From the NCBI GenBank assembly GCA_964470965.1, contig CAYYIS010000023.1:1-64000 (forward strand): a stretch of DNA of 64,000 nt, given 5' to 3'. Shown here piece by piece: positions 28,420 through 38,500 of this stretch (positions within the stretch are counted from its first letter, which is position 1; the number at the start of each line of letters is the position of its first letter). This DNA comes from CAYYIS01 sp964470965 (GTDB lineage: Bacteria; JAAXHH01; JABIQT01). Below the pieces are notes generated by a model. That model did no database searches. It was not told where the DNA came from and saw only the letters and a list, made by a program, of their open reading frames with translations. A program made the translations under genes and the position numbers.

Positions 28420-28453
28420 CCGGACGCGCCGCGATCAGGCGGCGCCCATCCGG
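28420..28453. repeat. GC-rich hairpin in the 28191-28578 intergenic region
   Basis: GCGCCGC (28426-28432) and GCGGCGC (28439-28445) form a perfect 7-bp stem; CCGGA (28420-28424) and TCCGG (28449-28453) add 5 bp across a small internal loop. No T-tract follows. It could be a structured leader of the downstream PhyH gene or a rho-dependent end signal for the upstream transcript. The rest of the 388-bp intergenic region shows no convincing gene. Confidence 0.4.
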
Positions 28454-28578
28454 TTCTGAGAACATGCAGGAATAAGACCGAGTCCGCGGAGGCGAAATGG
28501 TCTTGCCGAAAGAACCGGATTGGCCAGCCGCCCTTGAGGACACAAGCACAGTAACTTTTGAGAAAAGAGAGCTCTGTT

Positions 28579-29454
28579 ATGTCGAAGAAAACGCTGACCC
28601 AATATGTTGAGCAGTTTTATAAGGATGGAATAGTAACCATTGAAGGAGTTTTCTCCGTTGATGAGACGGCCGCCTTACGGGACTTGCTTGACCGGACCAT
28701 CGAGGAGGCCAGGGAAGATCTCAACTGGCGTAACCATCCGCCCGGGCAACAGTTGTCCTGCACCGAGGGGAAAGTGAGCGTGCTGTGGGAGGTATACGAA
28801 CGCTGTGCCGAAGCAAGGCGCTTTACCCTTCATCCTGATATCGTACGTTTTGCCGAAACGGCTCTGGGCGGACCAGTAGCCCGCACTAATGTAGGCACCA
28901 TGTTCGATAAAGTGGCAGGCACAGGTAACAGCATCGACTGGCATCAGGACGATTTTTTTCAACTGGTGCCGCCGGATGGGAGGACTGTTGATCCGAATGA
29001 TTACTGGATTCAACTGGGGAAGTACCATGTCCAGTCCAATCAAATTGAGCCCTGGACCGATGATTTTTACAAGCAGATTTTAACGGTCCGTATCAACATA
29101 GATCCGCAGCGGGAGGAAAACGGCTGCCTGAGGGTTCTGCCGGGCTCCCACAAGGAGACACCTTTCCATCGTCAGGACCCTGACGCCCTTGCCGCCTATT
29201 TAGCTGATAATGAGAAGGATCAGGTGCTCGGTATTGCCGAAGAGGGCAGTGTAACTTTCTATTCCCAAAATCTGTTGCATGCGTCCCAACCCAACCAGAA
29301 TGTGCCAGGTGGACCGAAACGCCGGCGTGTTATCACGCATCGTATCCGGTTGGTGGGTATGCGCATTCCGGGATGGGACTGGCCGTCGGACTGGCATGGG
29401 GTAAATGAACGACTGGTGCCATCTGAAGGCTTCACCAACAATCATTTTGCCTGA
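28579..29454 (+). CDS. phytanoyl-CoA dioxygenase (PhyH) family protein 3
   Basis: 291 residues. The Fe(II) ligands are in IDWHQDDFFQ (H-x-D) and the distal His in NLLHASQPN, with Arg residues in KRRRVITHRIR for 2-oxoglutarate. The N-terminus EQFYKDGIVTIEGVF is the family start. ATG 28579 is chosen because AAAGAGAG lies just upstream; an earlier TTG at 28558 is part of that leader. The DUF6785 membrane protein gene follows by 11 nt, so the pair is likely an operon coupling uptake and oxidation of an unknown compound (inference). Confidence 0.87.
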   Translation: MSKKTLTQYVEQFYKDGIVTIEGVFSVDETAALRDLLDRTIEEAREDLNWRNHPPGQQLSCTEGKVSVLWEVYERCAEARRFTLHPDIVRFAETALGGPVARTNVGTMFDKVAGTGNSIDWHQDDFFQLVPPDGRTVDPNDYWIQLGKYHVQSNQIEPWTDDFYKQILTVRINIDPQREENGCLRVLPGSHKETPFHRQDPDALAAYLADNEKDQVLGIAEEGSVTFYSQNLLHASQPNQNVPGGPKRRRVITHRIRLVGMRIPGWDWPSDWHGVNERLVPSEGFTNNHFA

Positions 29455-29465
29455 GGCGATGGCCA

Positions 29466-31484
29466 ATGTCTCGTCATCGAACGACTCCGTCAACGTTTCC
29501 CCAGTCTGACCCACCACCACACGGTATGCCCCGGTCCGGACGTGGACTACGGGGATCGGTTGTGACACCCCGTGCAGTTTTGATCGGTTTGGCACTCTCC
29601 ATTCTGATGTGCCTTTGGATTACCCATTCTACCTATATCGGTAGATCATCCACCACGCCGGTCGCGCATTTTCCAACAGCCGCACTCTTCCCGTTTGTCC
29701 TCGTTGTCTTCGGCTTGAATGTCCTCCTTAAGAAAACCTTCCTGGTCCGTCCGCTTCGTTCCTCGGAACTACTCGTAATCTTTATCATGGTTTTCACGGC
29801 CTCGGCCATTCCAGGCTGGGCGTTCACCACTTACCTGGTAGTGATCGTAGGTTCACCTTATTATTACGCGACACCGGAGAATCGATGGGAAGCCGTCTTC
29901 TTCGAGTACCTCCCCGATTGGCTTGTGGCGAGTAATTATGGCCGATCCATGGAATGGTTCTTCGAAGGCCTTCCGGTTGGGCATACCATACCATGGGGCG
30001 CCTGGCTCCCGCCTATGTTGTGGTGGGCGTCGTTCTTTGTAGCACTCTTCGTGGTAAACGCGTGCCTGATGATTGTGTTGCGCAGGCAGTGGGACGAACA
30101 TGAGAAACTCACCTTCCCGCTCGCCCAGGTGCCCGTGTTGCTTGCGCAGCAGGATACTGATGGCAGTGTCCTACCCTCCGTAGCAAGGAATCGTGTGTTT
30201 CTGGCAGGGTTCGGCATTACCCTGTTCATCATCGTATGGAATATCGGCAGTTATTTCCAATGGATCTTGCCGATACCCATTGGAAAACAATTCACCAACC
30301 AGGTAACGATTGCCGAGGGCTTTCCGCCTATTCTGGTCCGCATAAACTGGCTTGTACTCGGATTCGCCTACTTCGCCAATCTGGATGTGCTTCTCAGTAT
30401 CTGGATCTTCCGCCTGCTCGCGATTGTCCAGGAGGGCGTATTGGCACAGGTGGGGTTTACTGTCAGCAACCCTAAAGCAGGTCTTTCGAGCGTCACGGCC
30501 GCACAGAACATCGGAGGTTTTTTCTTCTTTGTCGTTTGGAGTTTATGGATGGCCCGCCGGCATCTCCAGCAAGTTGTACGCAAGGCTCTGGGGCGTGCCC
30601 CAGTGGTAGATGATTCCGACGAGTTGCTATCCTATCGCTGGGCGCTGACCGGGATCGCAGCCGGTCTGGTATACATCCTCTGCTGGCTCACCAATGCGGG
30701 GATGGAACTCTGGGTGTCGATGTTGCTCATGGTCACGGTGCTTCTCCTTTATCTCGGTGTCACCAGAATCGTTGCGGAAGCGGGGGTGGTCCTGCTCGAT
30801 TTTCCGCTGATCGCCCATGATTTTACCATATCCATCGTCGGTTCATCAAAAATGACCGCATCCAGTCTGACCGTTATGGGTATAACAAACCCTTTCGTAC
30901 GGAACTGGCGTACGTTCGGCATGACGACGATGGCCCATATCGCCAAAATAAGTGACGATATTCTGGGGGAAAAACGTAGGCTTTTCGCGGTGGCCTGTGT
31001 GAGCCTCCTGGTGAGCATCGTGACCTCGGTGGGATACACGATCTATCTGGCGTATACAACCATTGGCGCTTCCAATTTCGGAGAATGGGGGTTTACCGAC
31101 GGAAAACGATTCCTCTATGATGAGATCGTGCGGTGGATCACAGTCCCATCGGCATTCGGCTCGGCTGACATCGGATTTCTCGGCCTGGGAGCCGGAATGA
31201 TGTGGGCGTTAATTCAGTTGCGCTATCACTTCCCCGGTTGGCCCCTGCATCCGGTAGGATTTGCCATCGCCTCATCGTTCGCAACAGACCATGCCGCCTT
31301 TTCGATTTTTGTCGCCTGGTTCGTCAAGATGATCGTCATGAAGGTGGGCGGTGTCTCTATGTATAAGAGGTCTCAGTCGTTCTTTCTGGGCATCCTGGTG
31401 GCCTTCAGTGTCGGCGTCGCCCTGGTTTACGCCGTGGATTTCATCTGGTTTCCCAGCCGGGGTCATGACATCGACAACTGGTAG
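29466..31484 (+). CDS. DUF6785/OPT-like multi-spanning membrane protein
   Basis: 672 residues with about 14 hydrophobic segments. A characteristic N-terminal block of the family reads LSILMCLWITHSTYIGRSST, and VLLDFPLIAHDFTISIVGSS and FRLLAIVQEGVLAQVGFTVS also fit. This family is common in Poribacteria, Planctomycetes and Lentisphaerae and is distantly related to oligopeptide transporters; no substrate is known. The first 30 residues are polar and Pro/His-rich and could be a cytoplasmic tail. It lies 11 nt after the third PhyH gene. Confidence 0.72.
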   Translation: MSRHRTTPSTFPQSDPPPHGMPRSGRGLRGSVVTPRAVLIGLALSILMCLWITHSTYIGRSSTTPVAHFPTAALFPFVLVVFGLNVLLKKTFLVRPLRSSELLVIFIMVFTASAIPGWAFTTYLVVIVGSPYYYATPENRWEAVFFEYLPDWLVASNYGRSMEWFFEGLPVGHTIPWGAWLPPMLWWASFFVALFVVNACLMIVLRRQWDEHEKLTFPLAQVPVLLAQQDTDGSVLPSVARNRVFLAGFGITLFIIVWNIGSYFQWILPIPIGKQFTNQVTIAEGFPPILVRINWLVLGFAYFANLDVLLSIWIFRLLAIVQEGVLAQVGFTVSNPKAGLSSVTAAQNIGGFFFFVVWSLWMARRHLQQVVRKALGRAPVVDDSDELLSYRWALTGIAAGLVYILCWLTNAGMELWVSMLLMVTVLLLYLGVTRIVAEAGVVLLDFPLIAHDFTISIVGSSKMTASSLTVMGITNPFVRNWRTFGMTTMAHIAKISDDILGEKRRLFAVACVSLLVSIVTSVGYTIYLAYTTIGASNFGEWGFTDGKRFLYDEIVRWITVPSAFGSADIGFLGLGAGMMWALIQLRYHFPGWPLHPVGFAIASSFATDHAAFSIFVAWFVKMIVMKVGGVSMYKRSQSFFLGILVAFSVGVALVYAVDFIWFPSRGHDIDNW

Positions 31485-31567
31485 GCGGGTATGACGGTTG
31501 AACCCTGGAAATAGAATGCCTTCCGCCGATGTTGGGGATTCAACCTGCCTAGGCATCGCTACAAACC

Positions 31568-31596
31568 TTTACTTTTAACGAGATACGTATTATCAT
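31568..31596 (+). promoter_or_regulatory. putative promoter of the UGA-containing propeller operon
   Basis: TTTACT at 31568-31573 and TATCAT at 31591-31596 are 17 bp apart in an AT-rich intergenic stretch, about 80 nt before the first gene's ATG at 31678. The -10 matches consensus at five of six positions and the -35 at four of six. Confidence 0.4.
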
Positions 31597-31677
31597 TCGT
31601 ATTGCATCCCATCGATAATCACTTAATCAGGCAGTCCTGAAGTCCAATCTTTCCGATAAGGGACGAGGAGTACAACA

Positions 31678-34600
31678 ATGAAAACAGGAGCATTTGTGAC
31701 GGCAATGATTCTGAGTATGGTGGCTGGGGTCGCATCTCATGCTCAGGAATCCGGTCAGCCCGCCAGCGATGTGTTGATGCAGTTTGATATATGGGGTAAT
31801 CCCACGCCACGCGGGGGCGTCACCAATAATGGTCCCAATTCACACAGCGTGTGGTGACCAGGATCGGTGACGCTAGATAGCGTCCATAACCGGATGTTTG
31901 TCCCTGAACCAGGTAATATTCGTGTGCTGGTTTACCAATTGGACGACAAAGGCCGCCATGTCCGGCACACGGCAGATCATGTGGTGGGGCACCGTAGTCT
32001 GTTGGGCCGCCGCAGGCAATCCCAGGTCAATCGGACCGACGGCGCTGGCGGCGCCGAAACGGGCCTGGCATACGATCATGCCCATCAGCGTTTGTTCGTG
32101 AGGGACAGAAGCCGTATTCTGGTGTTCGATGTGCATCCCGATCGTTTGCAGGACTATCCCAGTGCGACCCACGTCATAGGCCAGCCTGATTTCGAAACGA
32201 TGACGCCGGGCACCAGCAGCAGGAAATTCCGTGGCGCGGAACTCGTTATAGACGACGACAATCAGCGTCTGTTCCTTGAAGACGGAGAACGGATTCTGGT
32301 GTTCGATATCGATCCGGCGAGGCTTGCCAACTTCCCGGAGGCGACCCATGTCATAGGCCAGCCTGATTTCGGATCGCGGCTCCAGGGGCTTGGTCCCAAC
32401 CGCCTTACCCGGGCCCACGGTCTGGCTCTAGATCCTGACGAGCAACGTTTATTCGTATCCGACCAGAGAAATAACCGGATTCTGATATTTGATGTGCTGC
32501 CATCCAGACTGAAAAACGACCCTGATGCGATCGGGGTTATGGGGCAACCCGATTTTCATACCAACACATCCAATTTCACCGGTGCCAAGGCTCTTGTGGA
32601 AGACCGCCGGGGAACCAGGCATATCACGCCGGGCGGCCTGGACTATGACCGGCTCCACAAGCGGTTGTTCGTCAGCCAGCTGGTGGACAACCGGATTCTG
32701 GTTTTCGATGCCTCACCGGGTGCCACGGAACTCAATCCTGACGCGATCGCGGTACTCGGCCAGCCCGATTTTACCACCTTCGACCCGCAGATTTCACAAA
32801 CCCGTTTCACATTCCCGAAAGATCCGTCTTTGGATTCGGAGAAGCAGGTTCTGTACGTCTCCGAAGGGTTTCCGGGGGGGAATCGGGTCATGGCGTTCGA
32901 CATCAGCCCTGAGGAACTCCGTAACGGGGCGCCGGCGATCGATGTGATTGGTCATGTGGACGATATGGGGCGGGACGATTTCAACCGGCGTATGGCCAAT
33001 GACCGGCTGGACGCCCGAACCACTACCATGGCCCGTGCTGTGGCCCTGGACCCGGTAGATCACCGGCTGTGGGTGGCCGACGAATACAACAACCGCGTTC
33101 TCGGTTTTCAACTGGACCGCCACAATCGACTGCTGGAACGCGAGGCCCGCTGGGTGATCGGCCAGGAGAATTTCTACAGGGCGAGAGCCGATCGGTCCGT
33201 GACCGGCATCAAGATCCCTCTGGCTCTGGCCTACGACCGGGTGGATAAACGGCTTTACCTGGGAGACGGCTGGAACGACCGGGTCCTGATATATGATGTA
33301 CACCCCGACCGCCTCCAGGAGGGAGGCAACCAGAAGGCGATTGTGGTGCTGGGCCAGCCTGACTTCGATACGCAGGATGCTCGTGCCACCCGGAATCGTT
33401 TCAATTTCGCGGTGGATCTGGGTAACGGCATCGCGTCCAACAGACTGCCCGTGGGAATTGCTATCGATGCTGAGAAACGCCGCGCGTTCATCTCAGATGG
33501 CGGCAATAATCGTGTTTTGGTCTTCGACATCGATAAAAATCATCTCCATAACGGCGCCGATGCGATCGCGGTTCTCGGCCAGCCTGATTTTACGTCCAAT
33601 GCGTCCCGGCTCACCCCCGACGGGCTGAATTCGCCTTCACACCTCGATTATGATCCGGACCATAACCGTCTATTTGTGGTAGATAACCGGAATCAGCGCG
33701 TACTCGTGTACGATACGCCGGTCGGAATCGAAAATGGTCTGGCCGCCGGTGTTGTCATAGGCCAGCCTGATTTTACCTCTACTGCCCGGTTGAGAATGGC
33801 GACCAAGGTCACCACCACGTTCCAGGGGGGGAGCAGAGCCACCTCTCCGCAGGATTTGCGATCGCCGAACGGTATAGCCTATGATCGGATTAAGCAACGG
33901 CTCTACGTTGCGGACCAGGGCAACGACCGGGTACTCGTGTTCGATGCATCCCCGAATCGATTAATCGATTATCCAATCGCCCTCGCAGCATTGGGACAGC
34001 GTACCCTGGAAAGCCATTCAGATCAGGTCACTGCGGATCTTTCCGCACAGGATCAGCTTTATGATCCGCGAGGCCTCGCCTTTGACAGCGAAAATCAACA
34101 GCTCTATGTTGCCGATTCGCATTGGGCCCGGCTTATGGTCTTCAATTTTCCTTCTTCAAGCCGCAGCGTACGGGTACCGGCTCTGGGTACGACCATGTAC
34201 AGTTCGCTGGATGCGTCAGTCGTCCTGCAGTCACCGGACATGAATACGGGCTATGGCAGGCTCTCCCTCGAGGCAGGTGCCCATGCCGCATATCTTCTGA
34301 CTCGCAGCACCTCGGTTATGGATCCGATAACCGAGCAGCAGAGCCGTGTTCTTATCAGCCAGACAGGTGCGCGACCGGGCCCGGCTGCCCGCCGGCACCT
34401 GGTATTCGCCGATGGCCGAAACGGCGCCCGGACTACGGTGTCTATCGTGAACTTGGGAGATCGGCCGCTCACGACCGAATTCACTCTACAAAGTGAGCAG
34501 GGTGCCACGAATGTGATCTCCCGGAAGCTTCAGGCAGGCCAAAGTCTTCTGGTGTCGGATGTGGCTGATTTGATGGGAACAACATTCGATACGGCGGGTC

Positions 34601-35514
34601 TTACCGTCGAGAGTGATGCGCCGACTTCCGTGACGGCTTGGAGCCGGATGAAAAACAGGGACGGGGAAGAAATACTCACGGCTCTTCCGGTCGTGTCGGG
34701 CCGCCCGGAAGAGCCGGCTAACGTTCTTTCACATGTCACGGTGGGAGGCGGTTATCAGACGGATATCGTGCTTCTGCATACCGGTGCCGAAGCCGTCCGG
34801 GGCATGCTCGTGATGTTTGACGAGTTCGGAAAGGAATTACAGAGCCAAGCCTATACCCTGGCGCCCGGGGCTGTTTCTGTCTGGCAACCCGCTGCGGCAG
34901 GTCTTATCCCCCGCCACCAATACATTGTCGTACATCCTGAATCTGGAATGGCGCCTGTTATAGCGTCCCTGGTTCACCGCTCCGACAAGGGATTGATTAC
35001 CCTGACCGGAGCCGGAACGGCCAACGTCCTAAAGCGGGCACAGGTTCCAGTGAACACCATGCCCGATCTCCTTCGCCATGGACGACGTACCGCGTTCCAC
35101 CTGGTCATCGCCAATGCGGATCGTCAGGGGGCGTCCGTTCGGTTTATTCTCAGAGATCTGGACGGTCGGGAGGTCGATCGCGTAGAGCAACTGTTCCTGC
35201 CCGGCATGCAAAGGGATTTTACCCTGGGCAGCTTGTTCGACATGACGAAGTTCGCCGGATCCATCACGATTATCTCGGATGTTCCAGTTGCCGTATCCGC
35301 CCGTCAGATTACGATGAATATACGGGGCGATGAAATCCTAACGGGGATACCTATTCTGCAGGGACTGTCACAGACTCCATTGATGTTTCCTTATGTGGAC
35401 GGGAGTGGGCAATCCACTCAGTTGTATATTGTTTCGGATGATGAGACCGATATTGATTCAGAAATCGAGTTTTTCAAAACAAATGGCGAGAAACTCGAAG
35501 TGATTCTGCGTTGA
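31678..35514 (+). CDS. giant secreted beta-propeller protein A with in-frame UGA at codon 60 (candidate selenoprotein)
   Basis: ATG 31678 has a GAGGAG site 9-14 nt upstream and a signal peptide ending VASHAQ. Codon 60 is TGA (31855-31857) in the context HSVW-TGA-PGS. The same frame then runs open to 35514, for 1278 residues in all. Residues about 64-830 hold roughly eleven NHL/beta-propeller-type repeats of about 60 residues, each with an LFV-x-D-x-x-N-x-RVLVFD strand and a V-[IL]-GQPDF turn. Residues about 830-1278 hold three roughly 130-residue beta-sandwich-like repeats and a partial fourth. Starting after the TGA (GTG 31867) would lose the signal peptide. The upstream part is conserved in the paralogue at 35530. 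A selenocysteine codon with the hairpin at 31865-31892 explains this best. No Sec machinery is in the window. Confidence 0.75.
31865..31892 (+). promoter_or_regulatory. SECIS-like stem-loop downstream of UGA in propeller gene A
   Basis: GACGCT (31869-31874) pairs perfectly with AGCGTC (31879-31884) around the loop AGAT (31875-31878). CGGT (31865-31868) pairs with ACCG (31889-31892) below a 4-nt bulge on the 3' side. Exactly 17 nt separate the TGA from the loop. The apical loop carries a G within its first two bases. Short upper stem, small G-containing loop and this distance fit the published description of bacterial SECIS elements bound by SelB. The function is inferred. Confidence 0.6.
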
Positions 35515-35529
35515 AAGGAGCGTGCCAAC

Positions 35530-38500
35530 ATGATTGCGAATAAATTGATACTGGGCATGGTCTCAAGTTTTCTGCTGCCCGTGATGGTTTTTGCCCAGAA
35601 CAACGGTCAGTCGGCGAGTGACCTTCTGGGTCAGGAAGATCTCTGGGGAAATCCGACCTTCATAGGAGGGGTGGCCAACGGTGGTCCCGGTGGTCACAGT
35701 GTGTGGTGACCGCCACAGGGGGCGCTGGATAGCGTCCATAACCGACTTTTTGTTACGGGTAACGGAAATGGCCGTGTAGAGGTTTTCAAACTCAATGAGG
35801 ATGGCACTCTGGCAAAGCCTACGGTCGACTATATCCTGGGCAAACCGAGTTCGTTCGCGCGCCGTTCGCACGCCGGCCACCATTCCGAAACCGAAGTGGA
35901 ATTCCCGGGTGCAGCAGCCGTAGACCATGTCAATCAGCGTCTATTTGTCGTAGACAATGCCACCGGCGCCTCCATTCGGGGTGTCGGTAGCCAGATCATG
36001 GTATTCGACATTCATCCCGACCGGATCGAGACAGGGTCACCCGTGATCGCGGTCCTCGGCCAGCCGGACGTGCATACCAAGACGGTAGGGCTCGCACGGA
36101 ACCACGTGTCGCGGGCGCGAAGCGTGGCCGTGGATGACGCCGGCCAGCGGCTGTTTGTGGGTGACAGTTCGAACAATCGTGTTCTGGTATTCGATATCCG
36201 TCCGGAGAATTTCAGGACAGGGATGGACGCGGATATCGTACTGGGTCAAAAGGACTTCACATCAAAAGAGTCTGGTCTCGCCCCGGGCAAGTTCCGAAGT
36301 CCGGGCAGTGTGGTCTACGATGCGAAGAATCAAAGGTTGTTCGTGGTCGACAGCGGTAATGCCCGAATACTGGTGTTCGATGCCGGGCCGGAGGTGCTCA
36401 GAACAGGCGCCTCGGCAATCGATGTTATGGGACAGCCTGATTTTTCGAGCAACCTGCGGCGCCCCGGTCTCGACCAGTTTTCTACGGGTGGCCTGACTTA
36501 CGACAGGACAACGGATCGCCTTTTTATCGCCGAATCCCGCCGTCGTATCGAACACATGCGTATTACCGTCTACGACGTGGCACCGGGAAAGTCTCTACGG
36601 GATGCGAAACCCAGCATTGTCCTGGGAAAGCCAGGTTTTGGGGCTTACGATCCGATTGTCTCCCAGGAACAGTCTGTCTGGCCGCGTTTGGGTGCCAGTT
36701 CTATCGATGCAGATCGCCAGTTGCTCGTAGCTACCGAAGGTTACCCGGGTGGAAACCGGGCGATAATCTGGGATATCTCACCTGACAACCTGCGCACCGG
36801 GGCGCCGGCTGTTGAGGTGGTCGGTCATCTGAACGATGAGATGAGGACGGATTTCTCCCGGCGATCCGCAAACGACCGGGTCAACGGACGCAACGTGTAC
36901 CCGCGGGATGTGTCCCTGGATCCCATTGACCATCGGCTCATTGCGATCGACCAGTACAACAACCGTGTGCTCGTCTGGCAATTGGATACCCAGAACCGTA
37001 TTCTGGATCGTGAGGCGCGGTGGGTGATCGGTCAGCCTGATCTCTACACGGCAACCCTGCGTCCAATTGATGCCGGCACCATAAAAATCCCGCTGGCAGT
37101 CACGTACGACTCGGCCCACAAACGGATATTCGTGAGCGACGGTTGGGGGAACCGGGTTATGGTATTCGATGCCCACCCGGATCGAATCAATAATGGTGCC
37201 AATGCTATAGCGGCACTCGGCCAGCCCGACTTCAAGACGACTACTCCCTCCAGAACCCGAAGTGGTATTGATTTCGATACCCGCGTCGGAACAGGGATTA
37301 CACCCGGTCGGCCGCGGGGTACAGGACTGGCCTATGATCCCGTGCATAATCGTATCTTTGCTTCTGACGGCGGCAACCATCGTGTAGTGGTGTATGACGC
37401 TGAGCCCAGCCGCCTTCGCACCGGCATGTCCGCGGCCGTCGTCATCGGGCAGTCTGATTTTACGTCCGGTATACGGGGTCTGAGCGCCTCGGCCTTCAAC
37501 CAGCCGGCGGCGCTGCTCTTCGACACGAAGCACCAACGCCTGTTCGTCGCCGACGGCGGCAACAACCGGATCCTCGTTTTCAATGCCGATCTTTCGGTCC
37601 TGAAGAACGGGGCGGTGGCGATTGCCGTGATCGGCCAGCCGAATTTCAGGACTAATACGCCGCTCCGGAGCCGCAATGGTATCGACGGCCCGGATGGGCT
37701 GGCGTACGATTACGCAGCTGATCGACTTTTCGTATCCGATCATGGAAACGATCGGGTGACGATCTATGACGTCTCACCGGATCGTCTAGTCAACATGCCG
37801 GATGCGCTGGCCGTCATCGGGCAACAGGATTTTGAAACGCGAAAGCTCGGTCCGGTACGAGCAAACGAGTTATGGGATCCTCGGGGCCTCGCCTTCGACA
37901 GCGCTCATCAACGGCTCTATGTCTCACAAGGTTTTGCGGCTAACATCATGGTTCACGACATGGCCCGGCCAACCTATGAGTTCGACTTTCCCGCCAATGG
38001 CGTTCAGGTGTATCAGTCGGCGGGAGCGGATCCAGAACAGAAGACCTCCTACGGTTACGCTTTGGCAACAGGCGCGAATGCCGGAGGAGCTGCCGTGTTC
38101 ACGGTGATGCACACGGTATTCGATCCCGACTCCCAGCGGGAAAGTCGCATCCTAGTGAGCGAAACCGGCGTTGCCGTATCGCCCGAAATGAAGACGGCTG
38201 ATTTGTTTGTCGACAGCCGGGCCGAGGTCAGAACGATTCTCACAGTAACAAATCCAACGGCACATTCCGCCCAACTCCGATTTGTTCATCGCGGCACGGA
38301 TGGCGTAACCATAGGCGAGGCCGCCCGCGATCTGCGAGGAAGTACCAGCCTGACTGCGGACATCGGTGAACTGTTTGATAGGACGGAAACGGGCACTGTC
38401 AAGGTCCTGTCTGAAAAAGCCTTTGTCTTGACGGCGATGCGCCTGACCAGGAACAGTCGGGGCGAAGACATCATGACGTCCATTCCAGTGGCACATGAAC

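Noticed and set aside
31867..35514. Gene A annotated as starting at GTG 31867, downstream of the TGA
   Set aside because: It drops the signal peptide and the N-terminal block conserved with gene B. An AGGA lies close upstream, so reinitiation is not impossible, but gene B has no equivalent start.
32100..37800. DNA-level tandem repeats or a CRISPR-like array in the propeller genes
   Set aside because: The periodicity of about 180 bp is protein repeats with diverged bases; there are no identical direct repeats with unique spacers.
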